Positions 18,830 through 26,441 of a stretch of 64,000 nucleotides of DNA are shown here, one piece after another. Position numbers and translations under genes: made by a program. The notes below the pieces were generated by a model. It did not search any database. It had not been told where the DNA came from and saw nothing but the letters and a program-made list of their open reading frames with translations. Origin of the DNA: Kribbibacterium absianum (GTDB lineage Bacteria; Actinomycetota; Coriobacteriia; Coriobacteriales; Atopobiaceae); the NCBI RefSeq assembly GCF_030067705.1, contig NZ_JASJEX010000003.1, forward strand, positions 248,001 to 312,000. Direction: 5' to 3'. Every line of letters begins with the position of its first letter. Within the stretch, counting starts at the first letter, position 1.

Positions 18830-19597
18830 ATGGGCTTCTTCTCAAAGCTCTTTGGCGGCGAAAGCACCAAGCCAGCCAAGACCCCGCAGAAGGCACCTGA
18901 GCGTATCCAGGTGCCGCAGGGCAAGATTGCCTACGACATTGAGGGCAAGCAGAGCATCGTCACCTACGTGTACGTTGGCGAGCAGCTGGCTCGCGTGCCG
19001 GAGGGCGACACCTTCTGGTTGGACGTCGTTTGGGCGACTCCAGAGGTTCAGCGGATTGCCGAACAATGGGGCTGGGAGCCCTTTGATAACAGCCTCGTGC
19101 TGGTGTACCAGGGCGTGCCTGTGGCCGGCATCAACTGGAACGTGCGTCTCTTGCATGAGCTGCTGGACATGGGCGTGAAGGTTCGGCTGCGAGCCCGGAG
19201 GAACAGGGGCTTCTACCAGCCAGGCATTCCGAATGTGAAGTCTCGACTCCCGGAGGAGTCCAAGGGCGCGGACCAGATTTGGGCGTGGCTCAACCGGCAC
19301 GGCATGTTCCGCAAGTTCGTGTACGCCACGGCCACCGAGGCGTCTATCGAGGACGGGAAGTATCGCGTCGAGGTTCGCATGGTCGAACCAAAGCCCGGAA
19401 GCAAGGCCAAGCCCCGGGTCGGTTATTTCGTCGGCGACAAAATGATTGGCTTCACCACGGCGCGTTCGTCCAAGTACGGGGAGATGCGCGAGCTTGTAGG
19501 TATCCCCACTGGTCTTTGCACCGTGGAGAACGGCGAGGGCACTAGCGGGCCTGTGCGGAGAATTGTGTTCGAGGGCTCCCCGGACTGGCTGCAGTGA
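18830..19597 (+). CDS. Unknown protein at left end of element A
   Basis: 255 residues, not recognised. It starts MGFFSKLFGG, a short amphipathic N-terminus, then a lysine/proline linker and a globular alpha/beta part without clear motifs. No signal peptide or membrane helix is visible. The ATG at 18830 has TTGGAG upstream. It points towards the minus-strand replication operon and is separated from it by a shared hairpin terminator. The preceding 18547-18829 holds no gene; it carries GGGAGGAAAA-type repeats also found next to the integrase. Confidence 0.6.
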   Translation: MGFFSKLFGGESTKPAKTPQKAPERIQVPQGKIAYDIEGKQSIVTYVYVGEQLARVPEGDTFWLDVVWATPEVQRIAEQWGWEPFDNSLVLVYQGVPVAGINWNVRLLHELLDMGVKVRLRARRNRGFYQPGIPNVKSRLPEESKGADQIWAWLNRHGMFRKFVYATATEASIEDGKYRVEVRMVEPKPGSKAKPRVGYFVGDKMIGFTTARSSKYGEMRELVGIPTGLCTVENGEGTSGPVRRIVFEGSPDWLQ

Positions 19598-19599
19598 AA

Positions 19600-19624
19600 G
19601 AAGGGGTGGCAAAACCGCCCCTTC
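19600..19624. terminator. Hairpin terminator between convergent genes
   Basis: A 10-bp stem with one G-T pair and a five-base loop (CAAAA) lies between the plus-strand gene ending at 19597 and the minus-strand gene ending at 19643. The T tract is weak. Confidence 0.55.
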
Positions 19625-19642
19625 CAGGTCTCGTTGGTTGTT

Positions 19643-19960
19643 CTAGTCCGTCAGTCCGTAATACCTCTCGAGCTTTCGCCGTGATACCTTCCACCGGCGC
19701 TTGACGTACACGGCTCCGGGCATCTCGTCGTTTGCCACCATACGCTGAGCGGTTCGGTACGAGACCCCGATAGCGTCGGCGGCTTGTTGTAGCGTAAGAA
19801 GGTTCGACGGTTTATCCAGTACGCCCGTGCCTTCAAGTGCTTCGCGAATGGCTGCGTTGTCGCTCTCCATCTGCTCCATTCGCGCCAGGCATTCAATGAG
19901 CAGGTCGCCCAGCTCTTCGAGGTTCTGCGGCCTGTTCGGAGGGGTCCGTCTATTGTTCAT
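19643..19960 (-). CDS. Excisionase-like helix-turn-helix protein
   Basis: 105 residues. The C-terminal half (LTLQQAADAIGVSYRTAQRMVANDEMPGAVYVKRRWKVSRRKLERY) is the MerR-like HTH of excisionase/helix-turn-helix_17 proteins, with an N-terminal coiled-coil-like stretch. It could be the directionality factor of the element A integrase or a regulator. Its ATG lies 11 bases inside the rep end, so it is coupled to rep. Confidence 0.75.
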   Translation of the reverse strand: MNNRRTPPNRPQNLEELGDLLIECLARMEQMESDNAAIREALEGTGVLDKPSNLLTLQQAADAIGVSYRTAQRMVANDEMPGAVYVKRRWKVSRRKLERYYGLTD

Positions 19961-21125
19961 CGGCGCCGCCCCTCTTCTCCGCGTTGCGCCTCGCCGCGTC
20001 GTAGATGTCCGCCCAGTTCGGGCGAGCCGCCAGCTCCGCGCGCTCCTTTGCCAACAGCTCGTCGAAATACGAGCGGTCGTGATAGGGGCTGTCCATACCG
20101 CCCTTGACCTCCAAGGTGCGGTACACGGGCTTTCCGTCCGGCCCCTGCTCGATGAACTTGTAACGGATGAGGTTCAACCGCCGGCGCAGCTGAAACCACG
20201 TGTCGCCAAAGGACTGTTCCCCGAACAGCTCCTCCGGACTGTAGGGGCTCACCAGCTCCACGCGCTCCCAGTGAGCCGACCTTGGGCTGTAACGCGCGTC
20301 AAGGTCTGTGACGCGCCAGCCGTCCGTGATGGTGAGCAGCTGGTTGCGCTTCAGGCAGCCAGGGCGCAGCTCGTCGAGCATGATGCACTTTTGGTTCGCG
20401 TAGGAGTCCCAGGGCCAGCGGTAGTCCGTCACCTTGTAGACGTCCTCCTCGCCGTACTCGTCCACCAACTCGCGGTAGAGGCTGGACTTCCCGGCCCCCG
20501 TCGGGCCGAAAGTGAAGTTCGTCACCACGTCCCGCCACAAGGGAAGCTCCATGTCCTTCCGCGCCTTGAAGGCGGCATTGATTGCTGTCTGCTCCTTCGA
20601 GTACGACACGCCGAGTGCCATGATTTGGGCGGGCGTGTACCCCTCGTCCAGGAGCCTGTCTATCTCAAGCTCCGTTGGCTTCCCCTGCGCGGAGCGGTTG
20701 GAGCCCTTGAACCCGCCAAGCTCCACCGGCTCACAAAGTTTCGTCTCTGATTTGTGCTTGTGCTTGTCCGTCTTGTAGATGTAGCTCCTGCAATCGTCGT
20801 AGGTGCCGAATGCCACCTCGACGTGCGCGTGCGGGAACATCCGCCTCACCGACTCCAGTTTGACGGGATAAGCGGAGCAGACGAGCTGGTGGGCATGGAG
20901 GGTCCCCGTCTCGGAGCGCTCCACCCCGACGATGGTGCCGTTCAGCTCCTCGGCGCGGGGGCGCGTCGTGCCCTTCATCCACATGGTCGCGATGGTGCGG
21001 GCGGCGGTGCGGCATTCCTCCACGGTGGGGCTCTCCGCGTCCTTGAACGCGACGCCCTCGATGTACAGGTGGGGGTTGTTGTGGGTCAGCATCCACGCTT
21101 TCGCCGAAGTCGGAAGCTTCGACAT
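19950..21125 (-). CDS. rep: CRESS-type replication initiator: HUH endonuclease plus P-loop helicase domain
   Basis: 391 residues. Rolling-circle motif I WMLTHNN (residues 11-17), motif II with two metal-binding-type histidines (LHAHQ, 76-80) and motif III with the nicking tyrosine (SYIYK, 114-118; Y117 or Y115) are followed by a helicase-like domain with Walker A GPTGAGKSS (207-215) and Walker B CIMLDE (247-252). This is the arrangement in Reps of circoviruses, geminiviruses and bacterial pCRESS plasmids. The ATG at 21125 has AGAAAGGA upstream; the frame is open to 21206. A hairpin with a CRESS-like nonanucleotide lies 117 bases upstream. The expected role is nicking and unwinding of the excised circle. 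Confidence 0.85.
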   Translation of the reverse strand: MSKLPTSAKAWMLTHNNPHLYIEGVAFKDAESPTVEECRTAARTIATMWMKGTTRPRAEELNGTIVGVERSETGTLHAHQLVCSAYPVKLESVRRMFPHAHVEVAFGTYDDCRSYIYKTDKHKHKSETKLCEPVELGGFKGSNRSAQGKPTELEIDRLLDEGYTPAQIMALGVSYSKEQTAINAAFKARKDMELPLWRDVVTNFTFGPTGAGKSSLYRELVDEYGEEDVYKVTDYRWPWDSYANQKCIMLDELRPGCLKRNQLLTITDGWRVTDLDARYSPRSAHWERVELVSPYSPEELFGEQSFGDTWFQLRRRLNLIRYKFIEQGPDGKPVYRTLEVKGGMDSPYHDRSYFDELLAKERAELAARPNWADIYDAARRNAEKRGGADEQ

Positions 21126-21241
21126 GGTGCGTCCTTTCTCGGATAGGTGCCTGAATGCCTTCGAATATCGGTGTGGACGCTGAGTTAAATGAAGAAATGC
21201 GCGCATTCATGCACTGATTAATGCAGATGATGATTAACTCG

Positions 21242-21272
21242 ACCACAGCGGGTAATAGTGAACCGCTGTGGT
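21242..21272 (-). other. Predicted CRESS-type replication origin (stem-loop)
   Basis: Perfect 10-bp arms (21242-21251 and 21263-21272) enclose an 11-base loop. On the rep strand the loop reads TTCACTATTAC, whose last nine bases fit the CRESS consensus NANTATTAC; in circoviruses and geminiviruses the Rep nicks within TATT/AC of such a loop. GGT/TGG-rich short repeats flank it at 21270-21283 and could be Rep-binding iterons. Origin function is an inference. Confidence 0.65.
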
Positions 21273-21278
21273 TGGTTT

Positions 21279-21317
21279 GGTGGCCTGCGTTGACCTCTTC
21301 GGGTCACGCAGGCCACC
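21279..21317. repeat. Long hairpin between ftsK-like gene and origin
   Basis: Perfect 12-bp arms (21279-21290 and 21306-21317), extended inward by five more pairs after one bulge. It lies 14 bases beyond the stop of the minus-strand FtsK-like gene and next to the predicted origin. It could end transcription or be part of the origin structure. Confidence 0.6.
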
Positions 21318-21331
21318 GGACAGATGGGCGG

Positions 21332-22141
21332 TCAGCCCTTGAATTCGGGGCTCTCCCAGTCCAAGAAGGCCGGGAGCCGTTTGTCGCCGGCCATGCGAGC
21401 CATACGGGCTTCCTGCTCCTGCGGGTCGCGCCAGTCGGCACGGCCGCGACGCCAACGGTTGGAGCCGTCCGGGACCAGCAGGTACATCTCACCGGGCAGT
21501 GTGAGCAGGTCGCATGGGCACTCGTCCGGGCGGTCGCTCGATATCATGTTCACCAGGCTCTCGCCGCGCACCGCCATGGCGATGCGGGTCGAGGCGTTGC
21601 TTCTAACTACTGTTGGAATAGTTTCTGAGCTAATCACTTGCCCGCTGAGCATGAAGCCCATGGACGCCTGGCGGCATTGGTTGGAGTACTGGACCAAGTT
21701 GCTGACCAGCCTGTCCCGCTCCTTCTTGAGCATGGTCTGGTCCGCAGTCACGGCGGAGAGTTCGTCGCAGACCAGGACCACAAAGGGGCGCTCCTCCGTG
21801 GGCTCCAGCTCCCGGACGCGGTTCTTGGCCATGTATGCGTACCTGCGCCGCATCTCGTTGAGCAAGCTGTCCGTGAGGCGCAGCCAGTCGCCGGAGTTCC
21901 CAAAGACGTGCACGCGAGCGTCAAAACCCAGAAAGCTGACCTGCTTGGGGTCAACCACAACGAATTGCACCAGAGGCCCCATGACACGGCACAGGTCCTC
22001 GATGATGTTACGCAGCACCGCGGACTTCCCGCAGCCGGAGGCCCCTTGCATGATGAGCAGCAGCCCGTTTGCCAAAGAGACCTTCAAGGGATGGCCGAGC
22101 GGACTGGTCGCCACGGTGATGCTCGCCTCAAGCGCCGACAT
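21332..22141 (-). CDS. FtsK/SpoIIIE-type DNA translocase, TraB-like
   Basis: 269 residues, essentially only the motor domain. Walker A GASGCGKSAV is near residues 33-42, Walker B FVVLVCDELSA near 119-129, and the late arginine/asparagine region (VVRSNASTRIAMAV) is conserved. FtsK-type pumps of actinomycete elements move double-stranded DNA between mycelial or neighbouring cells. It has no membrane segment, but the overlapping upstream gene encodes one, so the two together may equal one FtsK/TraB chain. GAAGGA lies just before the ATG. Confidence 0.82.
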   Translation of the reverse strand: MSALEASITVATSPLGHPLKVSLANGLLLIMQGASGCGKSAVLRNIIEDLCRVMGPLVQFVVVDPKQVSFLGFDARVHVFGNSGDWLRLTDSLLNEMRRRYAYMAKNRVRELEPTEERPFVVLVCDELSAVTADQTMLKKERDRLVSNLVQYSNQCRQASMGFMLSGQVISSETIPTVVRSNASTRIAMAVRGESLVNMISSDRPDECPCDLLTLPGEMYLLVPDGSNRWRRGRADWRDPQEQEARMARMAGDKRLPAFLDWESPEFKG

Positions 22142-22742
22142 TGTCCTTCGCCCCCCAATCCAGCACTAGGACGTGCCGATACCGTGAGCCGAAGCGCCCC
22201 TTGGGCGCCACCCGGTCAACGCTGACGGCCGGGTCTCCCGGGATTGCCGGTCCTAATGCCGCTAGCGCCCTCTCGACCGTGCCCGGCTGAAGCTCCGGGC
22301 GCTCGATGCGGATGTACACACGGGCCCGCCGGTGACGGCGCTCCATCTTGACGCGCAGTCGGAGCGCGCGTGGGGACGAGACACGCCGGACGGCGCCGGC
22401 GTCAATCAGCCCGTAGATGACGGCCGACCTGATCTGGCACCGGAAGGGCGTGAAGGCCCGCGCCACGGCGTAGCCGACACAGACCACGCCACAACAGGCG
22501 GCCGCGTACCAGCACGCTCGGACAAGGACGGGCACCCAGGACCCGACGAGCCCCCACAGCGGCCCCTCCGCCCGGAAGCAGAGGGGCACCAGGACGGCCA
22601 GCATCGCGCACACGACGCCCACGAGCACGGCCGCAGCCAAGGGATAGGGGCAGGTGTGGACGCGCATGGCGTCCGCGAGGTCGGGGCTGTGGCGCACGTC
22701 GAGGACGATGGGGTCGCCGTCCCGGCTGTACGCACGTGCCAT
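22128..22742 (-). CDS. Membrane protein coupled to the FtsK-like pump
   Basis: 204 residues with two clear membrane segments (LAAAVLVGVVCAMLAVLVPLC and a second one around WYAAACCGVVCVGYAVA), then an arginine-rich cytosolic domain. No family recognised. It overlaps the translocase start by 14 bases and is likely its membrane anchor or pore partner (inference from order and overlap). Confidence 0.65.
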   Translation of the reverse strand: MARAYSRDGDPIVLDVRHSPDLADAMRVHTCPYPLAAAVLVGVVCAMLAVLVPLCFRAEGPLWGLVGSWVPVLVRACWYAAACCGVVCVGYAVARAFTPFRCQIRSAVIYGLIDAGAVRRVSSPRALRLRVKMERRHRRARVYIRIERPELQPGTVERALAALGPAIPGDPAVSVDRVAPKGRFGSRYRHVLVLDWGAKDNVGA

Positions 22743-22744
22743 GT

Positions 22745-23521
22745 CTACGCCCCCTCCGCCTCGTCAAGCGCGGAGGCCTGAACCGACATGGCCACGTAGC
22801 GCATGTTCGGATACTTATAGAGGGAGACGCGCAGGCCGTCCACTGCGACGGGCTTGCCGACGAGTGGGCGCAGCGCGTCCGGCTCCACGCCGTCGAGCTT
22901 CACTGCGAGGTCGCCGCCGCCGGCGCGGACCGTGGCCTTAGCGCCGCGCGGCTCGTCCGTGACCTCGGTGCCGTCTGCGCGGTAGCGCGGCCACCTGTCC
23001 ACGGTCGTGAGGATGGCACCGGCCGCGACGGCGCTCTCGACGCCGAGCTTGCACAGGGCGCTCGGCGCATAGGAGCCAGGGACCGGGAACCCGTCGGACC
23101 TCCCCGGGTACGCCCGCACGGAGTCCGCTGCCACGGACATGCGGGGGTACTTTTGATCCCCAAACTTATAGAACTTGACCCTCACACCCTCGAAGAGGAT
23201 CGGCGTCCCGGCCGGCAGGTCCAGAACCTCCTTGGGCTCCTCGCCGTCTGGCAGGAAGGACATCACGGCCTCGCGCTCCTGCGGGGTCATGCCCGAGCAG
23301 ACGTGGCCAGGCATGGAGACCTTGACCCCGAAGCCCAGGCCCACCGCAAGCACTTCAGCGCCCACAATGCGACCCGTGGGCCGGCTGTCCTTCCACTCGC
23401 GCTTGGGGCGGATGCGGTCGAGGACGAGCGGCGCGGCCTGCTGCCGAAGACCGAAGCCCTCAGCCGCGAGAGTGGCGGGGAGATAGCGGCCGTTGCCGGT
23501 CGCGTTCGAATCGTAAAGCAT
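22745..23521 (-). CDS. Unknown element protein with two similar repeats
   Basis: 258 residues. Two segments resemble each other: GVRVKFYKFGDQKYPRMSVA near residue 125 and GLRVSLYKYPNMRYVAMSVQ near 230, each after a G-[TK]-P-[IV] turn. The beta-rich pattern could be an OB-like fold, which would fit a single-strand DNA-binding role beside Rep and the pump, but this is a guess. The ATG at 23521 with AGAAAGG upstream is chosen; the longer frame to 23836 covers a terminator-like hairpin. It is the first gene of the minus-strand operon that ends at 19643. Confidence 0.6.
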   Translation of the reverse strand: MLYDSNATGNGRYLPATLAAEGFGLRQQAAPLVLDRIRPKREWKDSRPTGRIVGAEVLAVGLGFGVKVSMPGHVCSGMTPQEREAVMSFLPDGEEPKEVLDLPAGTPILFEGVRVKFYKFGDQKYPRMSVAADSVRAYPGRSDGFPVPGSYAPSALCKLGVESAVAAGAILTTVDRWPRYRADGTEVTDEPRGAKATVRAGGGDLAVKLDGVEPDALRPLVGKPVAVDGLRVSLYKYPNMRYVAMSVQASALDEAEGA

Positions 23522-23927
23522 CGCCGATGCCTTTCTACGTAGAGCTTTAGTAGGAGACACGGCGCGTGCTACTCTGACATTGCGTATGGACGGGCAGCAC
23601 GCACCGTCTGGTACCGGCCTGCCCCTGGGAATGAGCCCCCAAGGGCGGGCTTTTTCATTGTCATCTGCATTTAGGTGCCTCTCACGGTGTCTCCTTTCCG
23701 GTTCTCCGTCTACTACGTCGCCTTTGGGCGCTGTAGTAACAGGCCTGCCAGTGCCCTGTCTCCATCCGAGGCATCTGAATCTTGGCCCCGCCTGCAACCG
23801 CAGCGTACCAGCATCATCGTTTGTCGTGTATGACATCGTTTGTCGTTTACGATATCGTAATGACTACCGCTTAAGATCTCGCACACTGCCAGTATTGGCT
23901 CCCATCCGCGACCGAAAGGCCCAGGCC
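23522..23927. promoter_or_regulatory. Divergent control region of element A
   Basis: This 406-base gap separates the minus-strand transfer/replication operon from the plus-strand regulator-like gene. It holds a plus-strand terminator-like hairpin (23617-23655), two direct copies of ATCGTTTGTCGT (23816-23827 and 23835-23846) and a perfect 14-bp palindrome TTACGATATCGTAA (23847-23860). The repeats lie 68-112 bases before the regulator-like start and look like operators. Confidence 0.6.
23617..23655 (+). terminator. Terminator-like hairpin upstream of the transfer operon
   Basis: 13-bp arms (23617-23629 and 23638-23650; one C-A mismatch and one T-G pair) are followed by TTTTT. No plus-strand gene precedes it, so it may end a short antisense or regulatory RNA. 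GGGCAG at 23592-23597 could pair with CTGCCC at 23619-23624 as an alternative fold. Confidence 0.55.
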
Positions 23928-24803
23928 ATGCGCGAAACAAACCGCTACCCCGAGTGGCCCCTCTCGAAATCTCTCACACCGGACCGCGCGCGACAGGCTG
24001 TCAACCAGCTCTTCGTAATCACCAAGGAGCCAGAGCCGGTTCCCTTGACGGAGGTCTACGCTCCAAAGGACACGATTCGCGATCTCGACAATGCCCGCCA
24101 TAGGATGCTGGTGGATTACGGACTACAGCCAGGAGAGGATGGTCGTTTTCGCCTGAAGGACCTGACCCTCGCGCTTCTCGGCCGCATTGGCATCAGCACG
24201 AAAGGCGCCAGCAGCCGCATCTACAAGAGCACCTATCGGCAGCTTCAGCGGTACATCGGAGAAATGGCCTTCCGTGCAGCAGAGCAAGAGGGCCATCCAG
24301 ATGTGGTCAGTCCTGTGTCTTTTCCTTGCAACGCGGACACGGCTCTCAAAATCGTCGGGAACGAAAGAATATGCCGATACATGCTGGATCTGAGGAACAA
24401 GTACGCCGACCTCATATACGGGGTCACGGCCAAGGAACCGAAAGTAGACGCAGCGTTAATCGACTCGTATCGCGCGATAGCGCGCAGCCAAAGCCTGCGC
24501 CCTGAAGACCCGTTCGCCGGCGATACGGAACTAGGGAACATCTGGAACAACGTCCTGTCGATAGGTACCTCAGATTTCAGCGTGCGCCAGCAGATGAGCT
24601 TGCTGTTCTCTGCCTACCTTGAAGAACACCGACTGGTGTTCGACAACGTCTCTTACGACCGGGATCTCACGAATCTCCGAGGCATGATGCAACGCTATCA
24701 AGCCGACCTGGCAGCTGACAAACCTGGAGACGCCGCACTTCGGCAGCACATTGTTGATTTGTACGTCCGTTTCTCCGACCTGAGCAACTACTTGTTCCAT
24801 TAA
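23928..24803 (+). CDS. Unknown protein, probable element regulator
   Basis: 291 residues, not recognised. It is mostly helical and charged, without membrane segments. A possible DNA-binding stretch is GRFRLKDLTLALLGRIGISTKGASSRIYKSTYRQLQRYIGEM (about residues 67-108). The ATG at 23928 has GAAAGG nine bases upstream; the open frame back to 23580 crosses the hairpin and operator repeats. The divergent orientation, with repeated operator-like sites in its own leader, suggests autoregulation and control of transfer genes. The gap after it (24804-25026) shows nothing. Confidence 0.55.
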   Translation: MRETNRYPEWPLSKSLTPDRARQAVNQLFVITKEPEPVPLTEVYAPKDTIRDLDNARHRMLVDYGLQPGEDGRFRLKDLTLALLGRIGISTKGASSRIYKSTYRQLQRYIGEMAFRAAEQEGHPDVVSPVSFPCNADTALKIVGNERICRYMLDLRNKYADLIYGVTAKEPKVDAALIDSYRAIARSQSLRPEDPFAGDTELGNIWNNVLSIGTSDFSVRQQMSLLFSAYLEEHRLVFDNVSYDRDLTNLRGMMQRYQADLAADKPGDAALRQHIVDLYVRFSDLSNYLFH

Positions 24804-25026
24804 GAGTCACTCGGGTTAGTTCCGACGACCTCCACCATCGCTGGCCTCTGCTTCCAACCAGGCTCGTGTCACCCCTCCGCACCTGCGCAGATACCAGCAG
24901 TGGTCATGAACGTGCTGATGCTGCTTCAGCTGCTCGGCTGCTTAACGGCCAGCTTTTACTCGACCATGACACAGGAGTGCGCGGTGGCTGCCCGCGCACA
25001 TCGTGGCTGTCCGCCCTCGGGTCTCT

Positions 25027-26295
25027 TTAAAGCAGAGCCACGTTTACCGGGGATACTTCCTCCATGTCTTCCGTCCTTGGCGCGTACCCCAGCATCGCAA
25101 GGACGCACCGAGCCACGTGATACCCCAGGTTCACCGGAACCGCGTTGCCAATTTGCTTGTACTGGCTCGTCAGGTTCCCCTGGAACTGCCACTCGTCCGG
25201 GAAGGTCTGGATGCGGGCGTATTCGCGAACCGTCAGGGGTCGCGTCTCGGATGGATGGCAGCGCTCCGTCTGCTTTTGCGCCGGCGCACAGGTCAGGGTG
25301 AGGCAGGGCTCGTCCCATGCCATTCGCCGCGCCATTCCCGTGCGTCCGCCTGGCAGGTTCCAAGAGCCGCCCATGAACTCGCGAGCAACATCTTCAGGGA
25401 GATCCCTCCAGTTGCCGCCCTCGGGGACCAGCTCCATGACCTTGCGCTTCTTCTCCGGGTACTTCTGACCCTCCGACTCGGGACAGTCCTTGAGCGCTTG
25501 GCGCATAGAAATGAGGTAGTCCCTCTCTCGGGGAAAGAGAATCGGCAGGTCAAGGTCCCGTCGAACAGCGATCATGATGAGCCGCTCGCGCTTCTGCGGC
25601 ACATCAAGGTATTGGGCTCGCAGGATGCGATAGGCGACGTCGTAGCCTAGCTCGTTCAGGCGGTTGAGCATGGTCTTCAGTGTGCGGCCGCCATCGTGCT
25701 TCTCAAGGCCACGGACGTTCTCGCCGATGGCCACTTTTGGACGCACTTGCTCCACGGCCCGCGCGAACTCAAAGAAGAGCGTGCCACGCGTGTCGCCAAA
25801 CCCCTGTGACTTCCCTGCATAAGAGAACGCCTGACAAGGGAAGCCGGCCTGAATGACCTCTGCCTCAACACCGGAGAAGTCAAGTTCGTGCACGTCTCCC
25901 TCGACCACGTCCCAGTCAAACCCTAGGCGCTCAGAGTTCTCCCTGAGCGTAGCCGCCGCCGATGGGTCGAATTCGTTGAGGAGGACGTGGTTGAAGCCGG
26001 CATTGTGAAAACCGAGAGCGGTTCCGCCTGCGCCCGCGAATAGATCCACGCAGGTGGCTTCCGGTATGATGGCGTCCTCTTTCAGCACTCGGTACTCGGT
26101 GCCGTCCGACTCTCCGGAACGCTTCTTCTGAAGCCGGGAGACTTCTTCCACGTTGAAGAGCCGAGCGCCGGAGGAGCTGCGCTTTGCCTTGATGAGGCCG
26201 CTCTTTGCCCATCGTCTGAGCGTGTCCACGGAAACGTTCAATTGAGCGGCTGCGTCGCCGATTGGCATCCAGCCGTCCTTGGCGCGTATGGTCAT
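25027..26295 (-). CDS. DNA (cytosine-5) methyltransferase with N-terminal HTH
   Basis: 422 residues. A MerR/excisionase-like HTH (MPIGDAAAQLNVSVDTLRRWAKSGLIKAKRSSSGARLF, about residues 10-47) precedes a complete C5-methylase: FAGAGGTALGF, the catalytic GFPCQAFS motif, ENVRGL, QKRERL and QIGNAVPV. It pairs with the divergent Eco47II-like nuclease, so it probably protects a GGNCC-type site (inference from the partner family). The fused HTH suggests it also controls transcription of the pair. The ATG at 26295 follows GGGGGAG. Confidence 0.9.
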   Translation of the reverse strand: MTIRAKDGWMPIGDAAAQLNVSVDTLRRWAKSGLIKAKRSSSGARLFNVEEVSRLQKKRSGESDGTEYRVLKEDAIIPEATCVDLFAGAGGTALGFHNAGFNHVLLNEFDPSAAATLRENSERLGFDWDVVEGDVHELDFSGVEAEVIQAGFPCQAFSYAGKSQGFGDTRGTLFFEFARAVEQVRPKVAIGENVRGLEKHDGGRTLKTMLNRLNELGYDVAYRILRAQYLDVPQKRERLIMIAVRRDLDLPILFPRERDYLISMRQALKDCPESEGQKYPEKKRKVMELVPEGGNWRDLPEDVAREFMGGSWNLPGGRTGMARRMAWDEPCLTLTCAPAQKQTERCHPSETRPLTVREYARIQTFPDEWQFQGNLTSQYKQIGNAVPVNLGYHVARCVLAMLGYAPRTEDMEEVSPVNVALL

Positions 26296-26314
26296 TGGCT
26301 CGCTCCCCCAAATA

Positions 26315-26342
26315 AATAACCATTGCCTATGCAAAGGTTATT
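26315..26342. promoter_or_regulatory. Inverted repeat in the restriction-modification promoter region
   Basis: 12-base arms with one mismatch (26315-26326 and 26331-26342) around a four-base centre, 20 bases upstream of the methylase start. A candidate operator for the methylase HTH. Confidence 0.5.
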
Positions 26343-26441
26343 GTACCAGATCCTCCGGCAAAGAGGGGATTCTTCCATCGAGTATCGAGCGTTTGTTATG
26401 ATTGTTGAAACTTGCTGAATCGAGAGTTGGGCGGTGGGGCA

